DNA of 64,000 nt from Pontibacillus salipaludis (GTDB lineage Bacteria > Bacillota > Bacilli > Bacillales > BH030062): contig NZ_BMIN01000016.1 in NCBI RefSeq assembly GCF_014642405.1, positions 35,535-99,534 on the forward strand, written 5' to 3'. The position numbers were made by a program, and so were the translations under genes. Shown here piece after piece: positions 59,648 through 64,000 of this stretch; position 1 is the first letter of the stretch, and the number at the start of each line of letters is the position of its first letter. The notes under the pieces are model-generated. The model made no database searches, was not told the DNA's origin, and was given only the letters and a program-made list of their open reading frames with translations.

Positions 59648-60814
59648 TTAATGCTTGGGGTTTGAGTCTTTTTTATGAGCATGCTTCAATTCTTTTAAGG
59701 AATAGAATGTTCCGCGCCACTCTATTCCGCCTTTTTTTATGGTGAGTGCCACGGCTCGTGCAATGGTATAGACAAACAATAGAGCAGAGTAGGGGAGAGT
59801 GAGCGCGTAAGAAATCTTAAATTGCGTCAATTTCTTAGTTGTTATGGCCATTAGAGTACACATAAGTGTTATAGCAATAAGACTCAATCCTCTATTAGTG
59901 TTTGTTGTAACCATCAATGTTATGAAAGGCAACACTTGCGAAATAAAGGTCCCTATAACGGCAACAAGGCTTAATAAAACCGAATAGTTCAAACCAGCAA
60001 ATGTATTTTTTTCTAACCCTTGAATGGCATCCTTTAAAGAGGGATACCATTCAACTGATAAATCTTCCATTCCTGTAGCAAGACGCTGCTTATACCCCTT
60101 AGACTTAACCTTCTGTCCAAGATATAGGTCATCATCAGGCCTTGTAGCAATCATTTCATGAGTCCCGATAGCTTCATATGTTGAACGGTTTAACATATTG
60201 AACGCTCCAATCCCCATCCCCCCTTTTTTGGAGTTGTCCTTATTAGCTGTCCAGGGTCTCTTAAAAAAGCCAAACCCAAACATGAAATAAGCTATGAAAG
60301 CTTTAAGTCGTTTACTCTTTGTGACTAAATTAGGAGCAACAGTTAGGTGATCAACTTTTTCCTTCTCAAATAACGACAGCGCTCGTTCGATTGCGCTTTC
60401 TGAGAATTGTATATCTCCGTCTGTAAAAACGAAAACATCACCTTTCGCTTTTTGGTATCCTTTATAAAGTGCGTGATTCTTACCTAACCAACCTGTAGGC
60501 AAAGTTTCTATGGTAATCGTTTTTACTCGTAACGGTGACTCATTCGCCCATTTCTTCATAATAGCCCCCGTGTTGTCTTCTGAACGGTCGTTTACAGCAA
60601 TGATCTCAAGATGCTTATGTGTTTGTGCTACTAGTGATTGAAGCGTATTGTCAATTGCACGTTCTTCGTCTTTGGCAGCTACTATTACAGAAACCAATTG
60701 CACTGAACTTTGTCTTTTGATGTTCCTCAGATCTTGAATAGAGCGTAAGCCCCGCCATCCATCCCATAGAGCGAAGACCCAAAACATAATGGTTATGAAT
60801 AAAAGAATCGTCAT
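59648..60814 (-). CDS. Membrane glycosyltransferase, family 2
   Basis: A 388-residue glycosyltransferase. An N-terminal helix is followed by the GT-A domain (about 42-275) with VIVAAKDEERAIDNTL, the nucleotide-sugar DxD in FVFTDGDIQF, and the acceptor-side DDDLYLG. Three to four C-terminal helices follow (about 280-370). Such proteins transfer sugars to lipids or carotenoids (HpnB- and CrtQ-like). The neighbours do not identify the acceptor. GGAGGTAAA precedes the ATG. Confidence 0.88.
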   Translation of the reverse strand: MTILLFITIMFWVFALWDGWRGLRSIQDLRNIKRQSSVQLVSVIVAAKDEERAIDNTLQSLVAQTHKHLEIIAVNDRSEDNTGAIMKKWANESPLRVKTITIETLPTGWLGKNHALYKGYQKAKGDVFVFTDGDIQFSESAIERALSLFEKEKVDHLTVAPNLVTKSKRLKAFIAYFMFGFGFFKRPWTANKDNSKKGGMGIGAFNMLNRSTYEAIGTHEMIATRPDDDLYLGQKVKSKGYKQRLATGMEDLSVEWYPSLKDAIQGLEKNTFAGLNYSVLLSLVAVIGTFISQVLPFITLMVTTNTNRGLSLIAITLMCTLMAITTKKLTQFKISYALTLPYSALLFVYTIARAVALTIKKGGIEWRGTFYSLKELKHAHKKDSNPKH

Positions 60815-60994
60815 ATTTTACCTCCGATCTTATGAGGTTAACCATATCATATTTATATTAAGGTAACGATGCTCAATAGTCTTTTTAAGAGTACCCTAAA
60901 ACGTTGTCTTTACAAAATTTCTCCTTTTGTGTAGGGGACCCAAATCAAGCTATAATAAGAAGGTTAATACTATTACATAAAAGCGGTGGTAAGA

Positions 60995-61576
60995 ATGATC
61001 GTCATGATCGATAACTATGATTCATTTACGTATAACTTATTTCAATATATCCAAATGGGAGGTTATGAGGTAGAGGTCTTCCGAAATGACCAAATCACTA
61101 TTGAAGAGATTGAGGAACTAACACCAGAGGCCATTGTACTGTCTCCGGGTCCTGGTTCCCCAATAGAAGCGGGAATTTGTTTGTCCATAGTTCGGCATTT
61201 CTTCAACAAGATTCCCATACTTGGCATTTGTCTTGGTCACCAAATTATTGTGGAAGCTTTTGGTGGAGTCGTTGTAAAGGGGAATAGACCTATGCATGGA
61301 AAAGTAACAAGCATCCATCATGATAGACAGGGGGTATATAAAGCTCTTCCGTCACCAACTGCTGTGACGAGGTATCACTCATTAGTTGCTCAAAGCAAAA
61401 GTCTGCCGAGTGAACTTGTAGTAACTTCTCGTTCAGAAGACGGTGCTATTATGGGGGTTCGTCACAAAAAATACCCAATCGAAGGTATTCAATTCCATCC
61501 TGAAGCGATTCTAACAAGTCTGGGGTATGATATGTTACAGAACTTTTTTGCGGTAAAGGAGGTTGCTTCTTCATGA
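60995..61576 (+). CDS. pabA: Aminodeoxychorismate synthase glutaminase subunit (PabA/TrpG type)
   Basis: A 193-residue class I glutamine amidotransferase that feeds ammonia to the chorismate-aminating subunit. MIDNYDSFTYNLFQY at the start, the nucleophile in LGICLGHQII near residue 79, and the His-Glu pair in GIQFHPEAIL near residue 168 are all present. The family is shared by folate (PabA) and tryptophan (TrpG) synthesis. The 4-base overlap (ATGA) with a PabB-PabC fusion points to folate. ATG 60995 is preferred over GTG 60986, with AGCGGTGG upstream. Confidence 0.93.
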   Translation: MIVMIDNYDSFTYNLFQYIQMGGYEVEVFRNDQITIEEIEELTPEAIVLSPGPGSPIEAGICLSIVRHFFNKIPILGICLGHQIIVEAFGGVVVKGNRPMHGKVTSIHHDRQGVYKALPSPTAVTRYHSLVAQSKSLPSELVVTSRSEDGAIMGVRHKKYPIEGIQFHPEAILTSLGYDMLQNFFAVKEVASS

Positions 61577-63300
61577 TTAGATTTCAATTTAATTTTGCAG
61601 ATCAGCAAGGTGTTGTTGAGCCATATGTATTTACGAATCCCGAATACGTTATTGAAGCAAATGAAGTGCAAGACATTGAGCCTGCTTTTAAAAGGATAGA
61701 AGAGGCAATTGAGGAAGGGATGTATGTGGCTGGCTATGTATCCTATGAAGCAGCACCAGCTTTTGATGACCGTTTTAAGGTTGCATTGAATCCTGATATG
61801 CCTTTACTGAAGATGGGGGTTTTTCGAGACACTAGCGCAGTCCCCCTGGAGTCAACTACAAACGATTATGAAGTTTCTAACTGGAAACTCCAATCTAATT
61901 ATACCGAGTACCAGAGAGGGATTCGCGCGATACATGAGGCGATCGAAAAAGGGGACACGTATCAGGTGAACTATACAGCTCGTTTAAAAGCTGAGTTTAG
62001 TGGAAACGATCACGCCCTATTTAATGTTTTATCTCATAATCAACGATCGTCCTATAGCGCTTATTTACATTTTGACGATTACTCGATCCTGTCTGCCTCT
62101 CCGGAATTATTCTTTCGCAAAGATGGGGGGCTTCTCACAACAAAGCCTATGAAAGGGACAGTGAAGAGAGGGAAAACAACTATAGAAGACGAAGAATTGA
62201 GGCAGCACTTATCCCATTCAGAGAAAGACCGTTCTGAAAACGTAATGATTGTTGATTTGCTTCGTAATGACCTTGGTCGTATTGCTAGACCAGGAACCGT
62301 TAAGGTACCTCGATTATTTGAGATAGAAACGTATCCAACCGTCCACCAAATGACTTCTACTGTCCAGGGTGAAATAGCCCAAGAACTACCTTTTTTTGAG
62401 GTGTTTCGTGCTTTGTTCCCGTGTGGTTCGATTACAGGAGCTCCTAAGATCCGGACGATGGATTATATATCTTCATTAGAACAATCACCCCGAGATGTAT
62501 ACTGCGGAGCTATTGGGATGATCACACCAGATCGAAATGCGGTCTTTAACGTTCCTATACGTACTGTTTGGATTGACCATAATTCCAGGATCGCTACATA
62601 CGGTGCTGGCGGAGGAATAACGTGGGAATCTACATCGAAAGGGGAATATGACGAACTTTGGGTGAAAGCCAAACTCTTAACCGAGAAGCGCCCCTCTTTT
62701 CATCTTCTTGAAACCATTCGTTTAGAAAATGGTGATTATTTCCTGGTTGAGAAGCATCTGAAGCGTATGGAAGCTAGTGCCACCTATTTTCAATACTCTT
62801 GGCCAGAGACTGCTATTTATAAAAAATTAGAGGAAATAAAGGGGTGCTATTCAAACGGCCTTTACAAAGTAAGGCTTTTACTAAATAGAGAAGGCGAGAT
62901 CACGAGTGAGGTTGTTCGAGAAAAGGAACTTTTACGTGCTGTGAGGTGTAAGGTAGCGGACACATCGGTTAATAAGGAGGATCCTTTTCTATATCATAAA
63001 ACAACGCATAGAGATGTATACAACGAGCACAAGGACTCTGAATATTTTTCTGTTCTTCTTTGGAATAAAAGAAGAGAGCTAACCGAATTCTTGATTGGAA
63101 ATGTTGTTTTGCTTATAGATGGTGATTATGTAACACCACCTATAGAGAGTGGGTTATTATCTGGTACGTATCGTGAATATTTAATTGAGGAAGGGATCTT
63201 ACACGTGCGTACACTTTATAAAGAAGATTTAGAACGTGCTAGTGAAGTATGGATGATTAACGGTTTGAAGAAATGGGTGAAAGTTGATCTCGTTCACTAA
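61573..63300 (+). CDS. pabB: PabB-PabC fusion: aminodeoxychorismate synthase component I plus aminodeoxychorismate lyase
   Basis: A 575-residue bifunctional enzyme for p-aminobenzoate, the folate precursor. Residues 1 to about 360 form the chorismate-binding domain, with TTKPMKGTVKRGK (the lysine is typical of PabB; anthranilate synthase has Ala here) and CGSITGAPKIRTMDYI. From about 370 to the end is a class IV aminotransferase-fold lyase with the PLP lysine in LYHKTTHRDVY and the LSGTYREYLI phosphate-binding region. In B. subtilis these are separate genes. It overlaps pabA by ATGA, so translation is coupled. Confidence 0.94.
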   Translation: MIRFQFNFADQQGVVEPYVFTNPEYVIEANEVQDIEPAFKRIEEAIEEGMYVAGYVSYEAAPAFDDRFKVALNPDMPLLKMGVFRDTSAVPLESTTNDYEVSNWKLQSNYTEYQRGIRAIHEAIEKGDTYQVNYTARLKAEFSGNDHALFNVLSHNQRSSYSAYLHFDDYSILSASPELFFRKDGGLLTTKPMKGTVKRGKTTIEDEELRQHLSHSEKDRSENVMIVDLLRNDLGRIARPGTVKVPRLFEIETYPTVHQMTSTVQGEIAQELPFFEVFRALFPCGSITGAPKIRTMDYISSLEQSPRDVYCGAIGMITPDRNAVFNVPIRTVWIDHNSRIATYGAGGGITWESTSKGEYDELWVKAKLLTEKRPSFHLLETIRLENGDYFLVEKHLKRMEASATYFQYSWPETAIYKKLEEIKGCYSNGLYKVRLLLNREGEITSEVVREKELLRAVRCKVADTSVNKEDPFLYHKTTHRDVYNEHKDSEYFSVLLWNKRRELTEFLIGNVVLLIDGDYVTPPIESGLLSGTYREYLIEEGILHVRTLYKEDLERASEVWMINGLKKWVKVDLVH

Positions 63301-63372
63301 AACGTTAGACAAGGGAGTTGAAGTTTGGCATAGTGGTGTCGAACAAGATTTTTTAGAGACAGGAGCGAGGAA

Positions 63373-63858
63373 ATGGATATTGTTTGGTGGCTTATCATTA
63401 TTTTAAGCTTTATTTTCAGTTATGTTGGGCTGGTTTATCCCGTCTTACCAAGTCCATTATTTCTTTGGATTAGTGTACTTGTATATCAATTCGCCGTAAA
63501 TGGCAGTGAATTAGGTTTATGGTATTGGATTACAATGGTGGTGTTAACCATCGTACTACTTATCTCAGATATTATCATTAACAGTAAAGCTGTTAAGCAC
63601 TATGGGGGGACAAAGTGGGGAGAGCGCATGGCTGCAATTGGTGTAATCATAGGCTCATTTGTATTCCCGCCATTTGGTGTAATTCTTGTGCCATTTATTT
63701 TTGTTTTCATTACGGAATACATTCAGAAAGAAGACTTGCAAGAAGCCCTACAATCATCAAAAGGAGCTATTATTGGGTTCCTCGGAGGAACTCTTGCAAA
63801 GTTCATTATTCAAACGTTTATTATAGGTTGGTTTATTCTTAACGTAACCCTTTTGTAA
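63373..63858 (+). CDS. DUF456-family membrane protein
   Basis: A 161-residue protein with about five hydrophobic helices. The start WWLIIILSFIFSYVGLVYPV, then LPSPLFLWISV, the mid-protein GGTKWGERMAAIGVIIGSFV and the C-terminal KGAIIGFLGGTLAKFI match the DUF456 family of small membrane proteins, whose function is unknown. AGGAGCGAGG precedes the ATG. It lies 72 bases after the pabBC fusion and could belong to the same transcript. Its last codons form one arm of the terminator-like hairpin at 63841-63870. Confidence 0.82.
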   Translation: MDIVWWLIIILSFIFSYVGLVYPVLPSPLFLWISVLVYQFAVNGSELGLWYWITMVVLTIVLLISDIIINSKAVKHYGGTKWGERMAAIGVIIGSFVFPPFGVILVPFIFVFITEYIQKEDLQEALQSSKGAIIGFLGGTLAKFIIQTFIIGWFILNVTLL

Positions 63859-63870
63859 AAGGGTTACGTT
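63841..63870 (+). terminator. Hairpin at the end of the DUF456 gene, likely group IIC intron target
   Basis: A perfect 14-bp palindrome, AACGTAACCCTTTT (63841-63854) with AAAAGGGTTACGTT (63857-63870), around GT. The T run expected after a terminator is interrupted by ATAGAT and the intron start at 63877, which fits insertion of an intron just behind a terminator stem. Confidence 0.75.
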
Positions 63871-63876
63871 ATAGAT

Positions 63877-64000
63877 GTGTGCCCGACATGGGCGCAAGCT
63901 TTAGGGTTAGAGTCCCGAACGGTGAAGGTCGTTGTAGCCGTTAGCCAAGGGCAAGGGTGTCCGGGGTGACCCGGAATCTGAAGGAAGCCGGAGGCAAATT
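63877..64000 (+). mobile_element. Group IIC intron, 5' part of domain I (truncated by window end)
   Basis: The RNA begins with GTGTG, the group II 5' consensus GUGYG, then CCCGACATGGGCGCAAG, TAGGGTTAGAGTCCCGAAC, GTGAAGG, AAGGGCAAGGGTGTCCG and GAATCTGAAGGAAGCCGG. By memory this follows the Oceanobacillus iheyensis group IIC intron almost motif for motif. Group IIC introns are self-splicing retroelements that insert just after terminator hairpins, and such a hairpin ends 6 bases upstream. The reverse transcriptase/maturase gene, if present, lies beyond the window. Confidence 0.9.

Overview
The window comes from a low-GC Gram-positive spore-former of the family Bacillaceae, most likely a moderately halophilic or alkaliphilic genus of the Halobacillus/Pontibacillus/Oceanobacillus kind. 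The signs are strong AAGGAGG ribosome sites with many TTG and GTG starts, a SAM-I riboswitch and T-box leaders, Bacillus-type families (bacilliredoxin BrxA, YteA, YvbH, NamA, CvfC/YpgR), a proline (osmolyte) biosynthesis operon of the proHJA type, and a group IIC intron closely resembling the Oceanobacillus iheyensis one as I remember it. The genus is inference. No rRNA, tRNA, phage or CRISPR was seen.

Layout. 1-9 kb: end of an MFS permease, small membrane proteins, SOS-controlled DinB polymerase, a LolD/FtsX-type ABC transporter, and a T-box leader in front of a DHA3-type MFS exporter. 9-24 kb: mostly minus strand, with a lipoprotein, a methyltransferase, metY-hom under a SAM-I riboswitch, manganese catalase with a DUF2642 partner, a HAD hydrolase, cvfC-brxA, a 42-bp tandem-repeat minisatellite, an aminotransferase-serA operon under a serine T-box, and a FUSC-family membrane protein. 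24-35 kb: small stress/spore-type proteins, a PadR-HAAS-DUF4097 operon, an AI-2E-family permease, two tandem DUF4352 lipoproteins, YteA, a dicarboxylate-type symporter and a lipase-like protein. 35-39.3 kb: a maltose-type operon (PTS EIICB, EEP-family hydrolase, alpha-glucosidase) behind CcpA/LacI-like operators. 39.4-45.4 kb: DUF2254 protein, a PUA-less glutamate-kinase paralogue, then proC-proB-proA. 45.5-52.5 kb: SGNH hydrolase, MtnE-like aminotransferase, YvbH, Lin0512, Ca2+/cation antiporter, phosphatase, deoxyribosyltransferase and YfcE phosphodiesterase. 53-64 kb: arsR-rnz-aldehyde dehydrogenase, a TcyABC-type cystine importer, NamA, a glycosyltransferase, pabA-pabBC, a DUF456 protein and the 5' end of a group IIC intron.

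Several circuits can be read directly: methionine synthesis is tied to SAM, serine synthesis to tRNA-Ser charging, an efflux permease to the charging of another tRNA (Asn or Thr), DinB to LexA, and maltose use to catabolite/LacI-type repression.

The most unusual material is non-coding. Three copies and one fragment of a roughly 540-bp composite palindromic element (30.5, 49.3, 52.5 and 24.2 kb) have terminal stems that differ in sequence between copies yet stay perfectly self-complementary. One copy carries a nested hairpin insertion of about 100 bp. A second family of short GTGCCAGACACC palindromes lies between genes at 2.65, 4.12, 7.33 and 16.1 kb.
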